Assembly (NCBI RefSeq): GCF_001633105.1
Contig: NZ_LUKZ01000029.1
Location: 140,845 to 204,844 of the forward strand
Source: Acidovorax sp. GW101-3H11
GTDB lineage: Bacteria > Pseudomonadota > Gammaproteobacteria > Burkholderiales > Burkholderiaceae_C
Reading direction: 5' to 3'
DNA length: 64,000 nt
This document shows, in pieces, positions 15,631-23,962 of this stretch. The stretch's first letter is position 1. Each line of letters begins with the position of its first letter. The notes below the pieces were generated by a model. That model saw only the letters and a program-made list of their open reading frames with translations. It was not told the DNA's origin and searched no databases. The translations under genes and the position numbers were made by a program.

Positions 15631-18176
15631 TGGGCCTCATGCGCCATCTGGAGCAGTTGTCTCTGAGGTCTGTTTCGTGGATCTCGCACGCAAGTACCAT
15701 GGTCCTGGTGGTGGGGGCGCTCGCTGCGCTGGCGAGTCTGCTTGCGGTGGGGGCGGTGGCTGTGAACGACTTTCGAGGAGCCCGGGCCAATGACCTGTCG
15801 CATGCCACGATGCTGGCCCGCATCCTGGAGGACCAGGCCACCCGAACCTTCGAGACCGCTGAGTTGGCGCTGGAGGCGCTGGCCATCGCACCCGCGCTGG
15901 GTTCGGTGGTGGCAGACCCCCGGCGGATGGAGGAAGCTCTGACCCAGGCTTTGACGGGCTTGTCGTTTCTGCGGAGCCTGGCGGTGGTGGACACCGGTGG
16001 CCGCATTGTGGCCAGTACGCAAAAGGGGGATGCAGAAACGTTCGTGGACATGTCCCGGCTTGGAGGCAAGCCCACCCTCGGGCGCAGCGTTTTGGGAACA
16101 TTAACCCCTGGGCGCGGCTTGCAGGCAATCCGTCTTCATGGAGCTGCTGCACAGGCACCGGCTGGCGTGGCGTTCGTACCGATGCTGTACAGCTACAAGA
16201 ACGAAGCCGGGCACGAGTTGACATTGATCGCTTTGGTCAACCCGGATTCGCTCTCAAATTTTCAGCATCTGACGCTGGAGACAGACAGCTTCGATTCAGT
16301 GGTGACCTCTTACGGGGGGCAGGTACTTGCAACTTCCGGGCCCGCAGCCGGATACGTCGGGACCTGGGTCAACCAGCGTGTTCCCGTGTTCACGCATTAC
16401 CTGCCCGGTCAAGAGCACGCGGCCTATATTGGCGCGGGCGTGTTGGGCGAGAACCAGATCGTCGGCTTTCGCGTTTCGGGTACCAAGCCACTGTTGGTGA
16501 TTGTTGAAGAGTCCTCGCGCAGTGCTGTGCAGCGCTGGTTGCGGGAGGCACGTGCCTTGCTGGGCATTGGCATAGCGCTGGTTTTGCTGGTAGTCGGGTT
16601 GACCTTTGTGGTGTGGCGAAGTGTGAGAACCCGCGAGTTCGCGCGCCGTGCAGTGGATGCAGCGCATGCCCGCGTAGCCCGCAATGAGCGGGAGCTTTCA
16701 GTCCTGATGCGCAGTGTGCAGGAGTTGATCTTTCGCACCGATGCCGATGGTGTCATCACCTATGTCAATGCCCATTGGACGGCTTTTACAGGAGATGCAG
16801 CAACGCGGGCGAAGGGGCAGAATCTGCGGGACGTTGTGGCCCCATTGAGCCGAGCGGAGCTTGCCAGGGTGCTGAATCCCACTTCTGCCGATGGGGTGCG
16901 TACATGCCAGGTCGTGCTGAACGTAGGCGAGGGCAAAGAGATGATGTTGCAGCTCGCGGTGGTTCCGTTGCTTTCCGAAGGGCGTGTGACAGGCTTTGCT
17001 GGCAGCGCAGTGGATGTGACGGAGCGTTGGGTTGCGCAGCAACAGTTGCATTCTCAGTTGGCGTTCCAGGATTTGCTGCTGGAGACCAACCCGCTTCCGA
17101 TCTCGGTCACCGATGAGCAGGGGCGATTCATGTTGGTCAACAAGGCCTGGGAGCAATACAAAGGGCGGCAGCGCGCAGCCGTGCTGGGTCGGGAATTCGT
17201 ATCCGTCCTTCCACCCGATGAGGCCAAGGTGCACCAGTCCTCCAACGTCCAGTTGCTGCGCTGGGGTGGGCGGGCCTTGTTGGACACCAAGGTTCGCCAC
17301 GGGGACGGATCGCGGCGTGAAACGCGGATCGCCAAGGCGGCGATTGAAGACGAGCATGGTCGTGTGACTGGTGTGCTCAGCATCCTGATGGACGTGAGCG
17401 AGTTCCGCGAGGCCGAGCGCGCGACCCAGGAGGCGCGTGATGCCGCCGAAGAGGCGTCGCGGGCCAAGTCGGAGTTTGTGGCCAACATGAGCCATGAACT
17501 GCGTACCCCCTTGCAGTCCGTCCTGGGTTTTGCCGAACTGGGCATGTTGCGCGGGCGTGCGCAGCCCAAGCTAGCGGGAATGTTTGAAGACATTCATCTT
17601 GCGGGCAAGCGCATGCTGACGCTGGTCAACGACCTGTTGGAGGTTTCGAAGCTGGAGAGCACGGTGGGGACCTTCCACCTGGAGCGCATCGACCTGCGTG
17701 GCGTGGTGCGCCCGGTCATCCGTGAATTGGAACCACTTCTGGAACGCAGCCATTTGATGATGGACGTGGACATGTCCGAGACGCCCTTGGTAGCCAAGGC
17801 CGACCCGCTGCGCTTTCAGCAAGTGATCCGCAATGTGGTGGCCAACGCCATCAAGTTTTCGCCACCGGGCAGCACCATCACGCTGCACGGCTTCATGGAC
17901 CCCCAAGGCCAGGCGCACCTGGTGGTGCAGGACGAGGGACCCGGTATCCCGGAAGCCGAACTCGAGACTATTTTTGAGGCGTTTGTGCAGTCGAGTAAGA
18001 CCAAGGACGGCTCGGGGGGAACGGGTCTGGGGCTGGCCATCTGCCGCAAGATCGTGGAGGCAATGGGAGGACAGATCTATGCCCGCAACGTGCCGGCCAG
18101 CGGTGCTGCCTTTCACGTCATCCTGCCGGCAAGGGGACAAGCGGAAACCATGCCTGCACCCCTTGGACTGGAATAG
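15630..18176 (+). CDS. Membrane PAS-domain sensor histidine kinase
   Basis: An 848-residue sensor kinase. TM1 (about 24-46) and TM2 (about 310-330) enclose a periplasmic sensor of about 260 residues (dCACHE-like by length and position). Two PAS domains follow (about 355-475 and 485-600), then HisKA with H622 in NMSHELRTPLQ and HATPase_c with N-box NAIKF, G1 DEGPGIP and G2 GGTGLGL. No receiver is attached, so the separate REC proteins of this island are likely partners. It overlaps the solute-binding protein gene by one base. Confidence 0.93.
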   Translation: MGLMRHLEQLSLRSVSWISHASTMVLVVGALAALASLLAVGAVAVNDFRGARANDLSHATMLARILEDQATRTFETAELALEALAIAPALGSVVADPRRMEEALTQALTGLSFLRSLAVVDTGGRIVASTQKGDAETFVDMSRLGGKPTLGRSVLGTLTPGRGLQAIRLHGAAAQAPAGVAFVPMLYSYKNEAGHELTLIALVNPDSLSNFQHLTLETDSFDSVVTSYGGQVLATSGPAAGYVGTWVNQRVPVFTHYLPGQEHAAYIGAGVLGENQIVGFRVSGTKPLLVIVEESSRSAVQRWLREARALLGIGIALVLLVVGLTFVVWRSVRTREFARRAVDAAHARVARNERELSVLMRSVQELIFRTDADGVITYVNAHWTAFTGDAATRAKGQNLRDVVAPLSRAELARVLNPTSADGVRTCQVVLNVGEGKEMMLQLAVVPLLSEGRVTGFAGSAVDVTERWVAQQQLHSQLAFQDLLLETNPLPISVTDEQGRFMLVNKAWEQYKGRQRAAVLGREFVSVLPPDEAKVHQSSNVQLLRWGGRALLDTKVRHGDGSRRETRIAKAAIEDEHGRVTGVLSILMDVSEFREAERATQEARDAAEEASRAKSEFVANMSHELRTPLQSVLGFAELGMLRGRAQPKLAGMFEDIHLAGKRMLTLVNDLLEVSKLESTVGTFHLERIDLRGVVRPVIRELEPLLERSHLMMDVDMSETPLVAKADPLRFQQVIRNVVANAIKFSPPGSTITLHGFMDPQGQAHLVVQDEGPGIPEAELETIFEAFVQSSKTKDGSGGTGLGLAICRKIVEAMGGQIYARNVPASGAAFHVILPARGQAETMPAPLGLE

Positions 18177-18464
18177 TCGGACACTGCCGCACTGCGGCAA
18201 TCAGCTTGCCAACACAAGCTTTGTTGCAGAGATTGAGCCGTTGAATGCCGAACCCTTGCTGGCCCATTCCACCCCCTGGCAACCGGGCCTAGTGGCTGCA
18301 CGCCGCCGGGGCCGAAAGAGTGGGGCCTGAACTATCGACGGTGTTCGACCAGGCTTCCATCCTGATCCAGCCTGCCGGTGTTTCGCCAGTGGCTGCTGGA
18401 GATGGCGCGCCAGGACATTGGGGCAATGTCTGTTTAGCTGGTTGACGCAGCATGCGCAGAACGC
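18177..18464. other. Gene-free stretch after the histidine kinase
   Basis: No convincing reading frame, RNA or repeat is seen here. Codon-like composition breaks down and stops occur in all frames. It could be the decayed remnant of a gene, but I recognise no domain in any frame. Confidence 0.5.
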
Positions 18465-18492
18465 AAAAAAGCCCTCTTGCGAGGGCTCTTTT
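18465..18492. terminator. Bidirectional intrinsic terminator
   Basis: A-run, then stem AGCCCTC / GAGGGCT with TTGC tetraloop (18470-18487), then CTTTT. The A-run on one side and T-run on the other make it work for both the kinase operon (plus strand) and the small basic protein gene (minus strand). Confidence 0.85.
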
Positions 18493-18524
18493 GCTTGTGC
18501 CACCGGCCCATGGCGATCTGGCGA

Positions 18525-18695
18525 TCAGCCGCCCTTCTTGGAGCGCTTGCCAGGGTTCTTCTTGCTGCGGGTTGCCACACCGCGCTCCAGGCTCACGCGC
18601 TGGCCACGGCCGGGGGTGGCCAGGGTGTAGCCGGGCACGGGCGTAGGGCGGGGAGTGCGCTTGCGGTCTGCTTCGGTGACGATCTTGTTGCCCAT
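18525..18695 (-). CDS. Small basic hypothetical protein
   Basis: A 56-residue, strongly basic protein beginning MGNKIVTEADRKRTPRP and ending KKNPGKRSKKGG. It has no transmembrane helix and no recognised domain; the charge suggests binding to nucleic acid or ribosomes, which is inference. GC-rich codon use matches neighbours. A good intrinsic terminator lies 30 bases after its stop, which supports a real expressed gene. Longer in-frame extensions run into unrelated sequence. Confidence 0.7.
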   Translation of the reverse strand: MGNKIVTEADRKRTPRPTPVPGYTLATPGRGQRVSLERGVATRSKKNPGKRSKKGG

Positions 18696-18847
18696 GGTAG
18701 GTCTCAGAGTTGGTGGAAAAAAGAGCGATTTTAGGCCACAGCCGGGTTGCCGGGCGCTGAAAGGTGTTTGGCAGGTGTTTTGCAGACTCTCATGGCGGCA
18801 CAAACTGCGGCCCCCGCAGCAGCCCGGTGTGTCAGCAAGTCCCTTTG

Positions 18848-19456
18848 TCAGGCAGGGACGGCAAGACGTGCCAGTACCTCGGTTTTGCCTTTGGTGTCCG
18901 CCCGCAGGATCAGCGCTTCGCCCGAGCTGGTGTTGGTGTTTGCCAGGTCGGACAGCACAAACATGTGGGTGAACCACACCTCGAATCGATCGGGCCGGGA
19001 CGACGCTGCAACCAGCGCCGCCCGCAGTTCACGCAGGTGGGCCGCGCTGGTGGTCTCCGGGCTGCCCCGGGGTGACCCGAGCGCCGCCCAGACCTGGGGT
19101 GGGCCAAAGGCAAGGGTGGCGCTGTCCACGCAGCGGCACCAGGGGCTTGATAAAACCTTGCCCGGCTGGAGTTGCCGCTGCTGAAACCACGCCCCCACGC
19201 TGCGCGCCTGGGCGCGGCCTTCGTCGTTCAGGTTGCGCTGGGTGCTGCAGTCACCCAGGCGGAATCCGGGTGGATCGAACGTGCCGGGGGCCAGCGCGTG
19301 GCGGAACGCGGCCACCACCCCGCCCTTGCGCAACAAGGCTTCGGCATCCGGGTCTTGCGCCGCCCAGCTGCGCAGGCTGGCCAAGGCCAGCCCTGCGCCC
19401 AGCACCGCACGGCGGGCAATGCGGGGCTCAGGCGGCAGGCTGGAAGGCATAGCCAT
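18848..19456 (-). CDS. Exported histidine phosphatase-like protein
   Basis: About 202 residues. The N-terminus has RRAVLGAGLALASLRSWAAQ, a signal peptide with twin-arginine-like character. The body resembles the histidine phosphatase (SixA/PGAM) fold with FRHALAPGT as the catalytic RH segment (RHG becomes RHA), NDEGRAQARSVG, SPWCRC and a later FTHMF histidine. It is likely periplasmic; the substrate is unknown. It begins inside the last 30 bases of the upstream metallo-hydrolase gene, so the two are probably co-translated. ATG 19450 is an alternative start. Confidence 0.8.
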   Translation of the reverse strand: MAMPSSLPPEPRIARRAVLGAGLALASLRSWAAQDPDAEALLRKGGVVAAFRHALAPGTFDPPGFRLGDCSTQRNLNDEGRAQARSVGAWFQQRQLQPGKVLSSPWCRCVDSATLAFGPPQVWAALGSPRGSPETTSAAHLRELRAALVAASSRPDRFEVWFTHMFVLSDLANTNTSSGEALILRADTKGKTEVLARLAVPA

Positions 19457-20396
19457 TGCCAGAAACCGCCATGCGGCCAAACGCAGGGAACGGGAAGTGG
19501 AAGCCGCCCAGCATGGCATTGCTGGCGGTGATGCGCTGGAACACATCGCGCCGCACCTTGCGCGCAGCCTCGGCGTCCATGTCAAAGGTCACAGCCCAGT
19601 CGGGATTGCGAGCGAACAGCGCAGGCACATTGGTCAGGTCTGCCACGTAGAAGAACTTCTGGCCCGACGAGGTCAGCTCAAACAGCGTGTGGCCCGGCGT
19701 GTGGCCATAGGCCGCCACGGACTTGATGCCAGGCGCCACTTCCGCATCGGCTGCAAACTGCACCAGGGTGTCGGCGGGCATGGTGGCAAAGGTGCGCCGC
19801 ACGTTCTCGAACGCGCCTTTCATGCCCGCAGGCGCTGCAGCCATGCGGGCGTCGTCCATCCAGAACGCGTGTTCGGCGGCGGGCACCATCACCTTGGCCT
19901 TGGGGAACATCCACTCACCGGCCTTGTTGCGGATGCCATTGATGTGGTCGCCGTGGTAGTGGCTGATCAGCACCGTGTCGATGTCGGCCGCTTGCAGACC
20001 GGCTGCGCGCAGACTGTCGAGCAGCTTGCCCGTGGTGGCGCCGCCAAATTCCCCCAGGCCCGTGTCAATGAGGATCTTGCGCGCGCCCGCCACCACCAGA
20101 AAGGGCGTGTAGGGCACGTCGATGTAGTCGGTGGGCAGTCCTTGGGATGCCAGCATCGCACGCACCTCGGCCAGCGGCGCGTTCTTTACAAACTCCTCTC
20201 CCAGCGGGCGGCGCGTGATGCCATCGTTCAGCGCAATCACCTCCACATCGCCCACCTTCATGCGGCGAAAGCCGGGGCTGGGCAGGGTGGGGGTTCCGAA
20301 GTTGGGCGCGTTCTGTGCCCACACGGGGACAAAGGAGCCCGCTGCGTAAGCGGTGGTGGCCAGGCTTGCGCCCAGGAAGTGGCGGCGTGACAGCAT
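19428..20396 (-). CDS. Exported MBL-fold metallo-hydrolase
   Basis: A 322-residue protein with a twin-arginine-type signal (LSRRHFLGASLATTAYAAG). It has a metallo-beta-lactamase fold with the zinc motif SHYHGDH, a later GHTPGH histidine, the bridging aspartate in VADLT, and a C-terminal GGFHFPFPAFG histidine. Tat export of a folded, metal-loaded hydrolase is the expected route. The family includes quorum-quenching lactonases and other hydrolases; the substrate is not deducible. GGGGAG lies 5 bases before the ATG, fixing the start. Confidence 0.92.
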   Translation of the reverse strand: MLSRRHFLGASLATTAYAAGSFVPVWAQNAPNFGTPTLPSPGFRRMKVGDVEVIALNDGITRRPLGEEFVKNAPLAEVRAMLASQGLPTDYIDVPYTPFLVVAGARKILIDTGLGEFGGATTGKLLDSLRAAGLQAADIDTVLISHYHGDHINGIRNKAGEWMFPKAKVMVPAAEHAFWMDDARMAAAPAGMKGAFENVRRTFATMPADTLVQFAADAEVAPGIKSVAAYGHTPGHTLFELTSSGQKFFYVADLTNVPALFARNPDWAVTFDMDAEAARKVRRDVFQRITASNAMLGGFHFPFPAFGRMAVSGNGYAFQPAA

Positions 20397-20533
20397 AAAA
20401 ACTCCCCGGTCTTGGGTTGAACTGATGAGTCGCAACTGTAGCGGTGCCCGAGAGATTGCCACGTGCCATTGCGCTAACCTGTTCGCAACGTGGGGCTTTT
20501 GCTGGTAACTGGGGTTAACCCCGTATTGGGGCC

Positions 20534-20911
20534 TTAGTCGATGGCGAAGGCCTCGCGCAGTGCATCGCAAAAGGCGGCGCTCCCGCTGACGGTGAGGGTG
20601 ATCGTGGTCCGGGGTGGGGCAGGGCTGCCTGCCGTCGCATGCAGTTGCCCTGCGGTGTCGTCAAATCTCAGCACCAGCGGTGTGCTGACTTCCTGTGTGC
20701 CATGCAGGTCGTAGTGCCATTCGCCGCCATCTTCTGAGGGGCCACAGGCATCGGGCCAATGTTGGTGCGCCCAGGCCAGCACGGCAGCGATCTCGGCGTG
20801 CAATGCGGGAATCTGTGCGGGTTGTACGCTCGCCATGGCATCAAACGTACCCACGCCGTCTGCGTCTTCGCTGTAGTCAAAATCCAGGTAGTTCAGGTTC
20901 ATATGTGTCAT
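20534..20911 (-). CDS. Hypothetical protein
   Basis: A 125-residue acidic protein with no signal peptide, membrane helix or motif that I recognise. It has aromatic and acidic patches (NYLDFDYSED, EWHYDLHG) and a predicted beta-rich C-terminal half (LRFDD, TTITLTVSGS). Codon use is like that of flanking genes, which supports a real gene. Start could also be the ATG at 20902. It sits 22 bases after the IclR gene start-to-end order on the same strand, so it may be co-transcribed with it. Confidence 0.65.
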   Translation of the reverse strand: MTHMNLNYLDFDYSEDADGVGTFDAMASVQPAQIPALHAEIAAVLAWAHQHWPDACGPSEDGGEWHYDLHGTQEVSTPLVLRFDDTAGQLHATAGSPAPPRTTITLTVSGSAAFCDALREAFAID

Positions 20912-20932
20912 TCGAGGTTATGCAGGCCGTCC

Positions 20933-21685
20933 CTAAGTCCAGGTGCGGCCCAGTGCCTGTGCGGCTTCGCTCAAGCGGGGTACCTGCTGTAGCGCCTGCG
21001 CCAGCGGCATGCGGGCGGCAGGCGCTTGCAGGGCCACGGCGCTGCGCACCTGGCGCCGCCCCCCGGCCAGCACGGGAACGGCCACGCACACGAGGCCATC
21101 TACAAACTCTTCGGCGTCTGTGGCGTAACCCTGCCGCAGGATCTGCTCCAGCTCGGCCTCCAGGGCGGTGCGGTCGGTCAAAGTGGTGGCCGTGTGGCGG
21201 GTCAGGGGCAGCCCGTCGAGGATGGCCGCCCGGCGCGCGGCCGACAGGTGGGCCAGAAACAGCTTGCCGCTGGCCGAGCAGTGGATGGGCACGCGTGTGC
21301 CGGGCCGCAGCTCCATGCGCAGCGGAAAGGCCGACTCCACGCGGTCCAGGTAGATCACCTCGGCGCCGCTCAGTGCCGTGAGGTTGCAGCTCTCGCCGAT
21401 ATCGGCCACCAGCTGGCGCAGCACCGCGTGGCGCACCCCATGCTGGGTGCCTGCGCTGAGGGTGCTTTCGGCCAGGCGCAGCAGGCGGGGCGCGGGGGTG
21501 TAGCGGCGCCCATCGGGCTCGCGCGCCAGCAGGCCACCGCTTTCGAGCTGGCCCAGCATGCGGTGCACGCTGGGTTTGGGCCATCCCGATGCCTCGATGG
21601 CATCCGCCAGGCTGAACGGGCGGCCGTGGGCGCACATGATTTCCAGCAGTTCAAACAGGCGCAGGCTGGGGGATGAGTTGGTCAT
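20933..21685 (-). CDS. IclR family transcriptional regulator
   Basis: A 250-residue regulator. An N-terminal winged helix (SLRLFELLEIM, KPSVHRMLGQLES; residues 5-65) is followed by the IclR effector domain (CNLTALSGAEVIYLDRV, HCSASGKLFLAHL, EEFVDGLVCVAVPV). It is divergent from the SDR/monooxygenase operon and is presumably its regulator; IclR members usually repress catabolic operons until an aromatic or organic-acid ligand binds. ATG 21685 is preferred to ATG 21712 because the likely operator at 21687-21728 would otherwise be inside the coding region. Confidence 0.92.
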   Translation of the reverse strand: MTNSSPSLRLFELLEIMCAHGRPFSLADAIEASGWPKPSVHRMLGQLESGGLLAREPDGRRYTPAPRLLRLAESTLSAGTQHGVRHAVLRQLVADIGESCNLTALSGAEVIYLDRVESAFPLRMELRPGTRVPIHCSASGKLFLAHLSAARRAAILDGLPLTRHTATTLTDRTALEAELEQILRQGYATDAEEFVDGLVCVAVPVLAGGRRQVRSAVALQAPAARMPLAQALQQVPRLSEAAQALGRTWT

Positions 21686-21686
21686 A

Positions 21687-21728
21687 AATCCCGGAATTCG
21701 AGACGAATCCATAAAACATTTCGGGATT
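21687..21728. promoter_or_regulatory. Candidate IclR operator (inverted repeat)
   Basis: AATCCCGGAA (21687-21696) and TTTCGGGATT (21719-21728) are inverted copies matching at 9 of 10 positions, with a 22-base spacer, in the 90-base gap between the regulator and the operon it faces. Two-turn spacing on one face of the helix suits a dimer-of-dimers regulator. Binding is inferred. Confidence 0.6.
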
Positions 21729-21775
21729 ATTGAGCATTGTGGCTAAGCTGCAAACCAACATTTCACGGGGTGCTC

Positions 21776-22621
21776 ATGGCGGCGACTTTTCAGAACGCGG
21801 TACTCACCGGCGCTTGTGGTGGCCTGGGCCAGGCCCTGGCGCGGGAGCTGATCGGCCAGGGCGCCGCCGTGGCGCTGGTGGGGCTGAACCGGCCCGCTTT
21901 GGAGACTCTGGCCGCGCTGGCGCCAGAGCGCTGTGCTGTCTACATGCCCGATGTGGCCGACACCACGGCTATGCAGGCCATGGCTGCCGACTGGATGGGC
22001 CGTCGGGGAACGCCTGATCTTGTTATTGCCAACGCTGGGGTGGCCGGTGGTTTTGACACCGCCGAAGCTGACGATCTGGCCGTGCTGCGCCGCATGCTGG
22101 AGATCAACCTGCTGGGCGCGGCCACCACCTTTCAGCCGTTTGTGAAAGCCATGCGCGCGCAGCGGCGCGGTGCCCTGGTGGGCGTGGCCAGCATTGCAGG
22201 CTGGCGGGGCATGCCGGGCAACGGCGCCTACTGCGCGAGCAAGGGCGGGCTCATCCGCTACCTGGAAAGCCTGCGCGCCGAGCTGCGCGGTGAGTCCATC
22301 GTGGTCAGCACGGTCAGCCCTGGCTATTTGCGCACCGCACTCACGGCGGGCAACCGTTTTGCCATGCCGGGCCTGATGGAGCCCGACGCCGCCGCCCGGG
22401 CCCTGCTCGCGGGCGTTGCGCAAGGCCGCACCCACATCGTGCTGCCCGCGCGCATTGGCTGGCTGGCCCGTTTGCTCAACCTGTTGCCCGACGCGCTGCA
22501 CGACCGCCTGCTGTTGGGCCAACCGCGCAAGCCGCGCGTGGGCGAGGCGGGGGCCACCGCCATCCCGGGCCTGTCGTTGCCTGCAGAGACACCAACACAG
22601 AACGAAAGCAAAAACGCATGA
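21776..22621 (+). CDS. SDR family NAD(P)-dependent oxidoreductase
   Basis: A 281-residue classical short-chain dehydrogenase. The cofactor motif is TGACGGLG (residues 11-18), the structural motif is NAG in VIANAGVAGG, the catalytic serine is in GVASIAG, and YCASK carries the catalytic Tyr and Lys. Substrate is probably an alcohol/ketone of the pathway served by the monooxygenase one gene on. CGGGG lies 5 bases before the ATG. Its stop overlaps the start of the next gene (ATGA), so the operon is translationally coupled. Confidence 0.92.
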   Translation: MAATFQNAVLTGACGGLGQALARELIGQGAAVALVGLNRPALETLAALAPERCAVYMPDVADTTAMQAMAADWMGRRGTPDLVIANAGVAGGFDTAEADDLAVLRRMLEINLLGAATTFQPFVKAMRAQRRGALVGVASIAGWRGMPGNGAYCASKGGLIRYLESLRAELRGESIVVSTVSPGYLRTALTAGNRFAMPGLMEPDAAARALLAGVAQGRTHIVLPARIGWLARLLNLLPDALHDRLLLGQPRKPRVGEAGATAIPGLSLPAETPTQNESKNA

Positions 22622-23952
22622 CAACGGAGACAACACCCACCGTGGTGGACACCCGCACCCAGATCGCCTTGATTGGCGCTGGCCCCAGCGGCCTCGCGGC
22701 TGCGCGCAACCTGCAAAAGCTGGGCGTGCCCTTTCAGGGGTTTGAAGCGCACACCGAGGTCGGGGGGCTGTGGAACATCGACAACCCGCGCAGCACGGTG
22801 TATGAGTCGGCCCACCTCATCTCCAGCAAACACACGACGGAGTTCACCGAGTTCCCCATGCGCGCCGAGGTGGCCGACTACCCCAGCCACCGCGAGATGC
22901 GGCAGTACTTCATGGACTTTGCCGAACACTTTGGCCTGCGCCCGCACTACTGGTTTGGGACCCGCGTGCTGAAGGTCGAACCCTTGGGCGAGGGCGCCGC
23001 GCCGCTCTGGCGCATCACCTGGAGCCAGCACGGCGGCCCGGCTCAAACGGCAGAGTTCAAGGGCGTGGTGATTGCCAACGGTACGCTGGCCGAGCCCAAC
23101 ATGCCCCGTTTCGAGGGCCAGTTTGACGGCGAACTGCTGCACACCAGCGCCTACAAAAGCGCCGAGCTGTTCAAGGGCAAACGCGTGCTGGTGGTGGGCG
23201 CGGGCAACTCAGGCTGCGACATTGCGGTGGATGCAGTGCACTACGCGCGCAGCGTGGATCTGTCGGTGCGGCGGGGCTATTACTTTGTGCCCAAGTATGT
23301 GTTCGGCCAGCCCGCCGACACGCTGGGCGGCAAGTTCAAGATGCCGCCCTGGCTCAAGCAGAAAATCGACAGTGTGGTGCTGCAGTGGTTCACCGGCGAC
23401 CCTGCGCGCTTTGGCCTGCCCAAGCCCGACTACAAGATGTACGAGTCGCACCCGGTGGTCAATTCGCTCGTGCTGCACCACCTGGGCCATGGCGACATCC
23501 ATGTGAAGCCCGACATTGCCCGTTTTGACGGCCGCACGGTGCACTTCAAGGACGGTCGCGCGCAGGACTACGACCTGGTGCTCTGCGCCACGGGCTACAC
23601 GCTGCACTACCCGTTCATCGACCACAGCCTGCTCAACTGGCAGGGCATGGCGCCGCAGCTGTACCTCAACATCCTGTCGCCCCGTTTCGACAATCTGGCC
23701 GTGATGGGGATGATCGAGGCCAGTGGCATCGGCTGGCAGGGCCGCTATGAGCAGGCGGAGCTGGTGGCGCGCTTTTTCAAGGCGCAGTCTGAAGGATCAC
23801 CGCGCGCAGAGGCCCTGCGGCAGGCCAAGGCCGGGCCGCCGCCCGATCTTTCCGGCGGCTTCAAGTACCTCAAGCTCGAACGCATGGCGTACTACGTGCA
23901 CAAGGACACCTACCGCAACGCGGTGCGCGCAGCGGCCGCTGCCCTCGCCTGA
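22618..23952 (+). CDS. Flavin-containing monooxygenase
   Basis: A 444-residue class B flavoprotein monooxygenase. FAD Rossmann motif GAGPSG lies near residue 19 and NADPH Rossmann motif GAGNSG near residue 198. Between them an FMO-type signature is seen (FEGQFDGELLHTSAYK, i.e. FxGxxxHxxxY), and CATGY is the C-terminal ATG-containing motif. It inserts one oxygen into N, S or ketone substrates using NADPH; Baeyer-Villiger activity cannot be excluded. With the SDR and transport genes it looks like part of a small catabolic or detoxification pathway. Confidence 0.9.
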   Translation: MTTETTPTVVDTRTQIALIGAGPSGLAAARNLQKLGVPFQGFEAHTEVGGLWNIDNPRSTVYESAHLISSKHTTEFTEFPMRAEVADYPSHREMRQYFMDFAEHFGLRPHYWFGTRVLKVEPLGEGAAPLWRITWSQHGGPAQTAEFKGVVIANGTLAEPNMPRFEGQFDGELLHTSAYKSAELFKGKRVLVVGAGNSGCDIAVDAVHYARSVDLSVRRGYYFVPKYVFGQPADTLGGKFKMPPWLKQKIDSVVLQWFTGDPARFGLPKPDYKMYESHPVVNSLVLHHLGHGDIHVKPDIARFDGRTVHFKDGRAQDYDLVLCATGYTLHYPFIDHSLLNWQGMAPQLYLNILSPRFDNLAVMGMIEASGIGWQGRYEQAELVARFFKAQSEGSPRAEALRQAKAGPPPDLSGGFKYLKLERMAYYVHKDTYRNAVRAAAAALA

Positions 23953-23962
23953 AAGGACCGCC

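Noticed and set aside
18177..18464. Insertion sequence or transposase remnant
   Set aside because: No transposase-like peptide, terminal inverted repeat or target duplication could be recognised in any frame.
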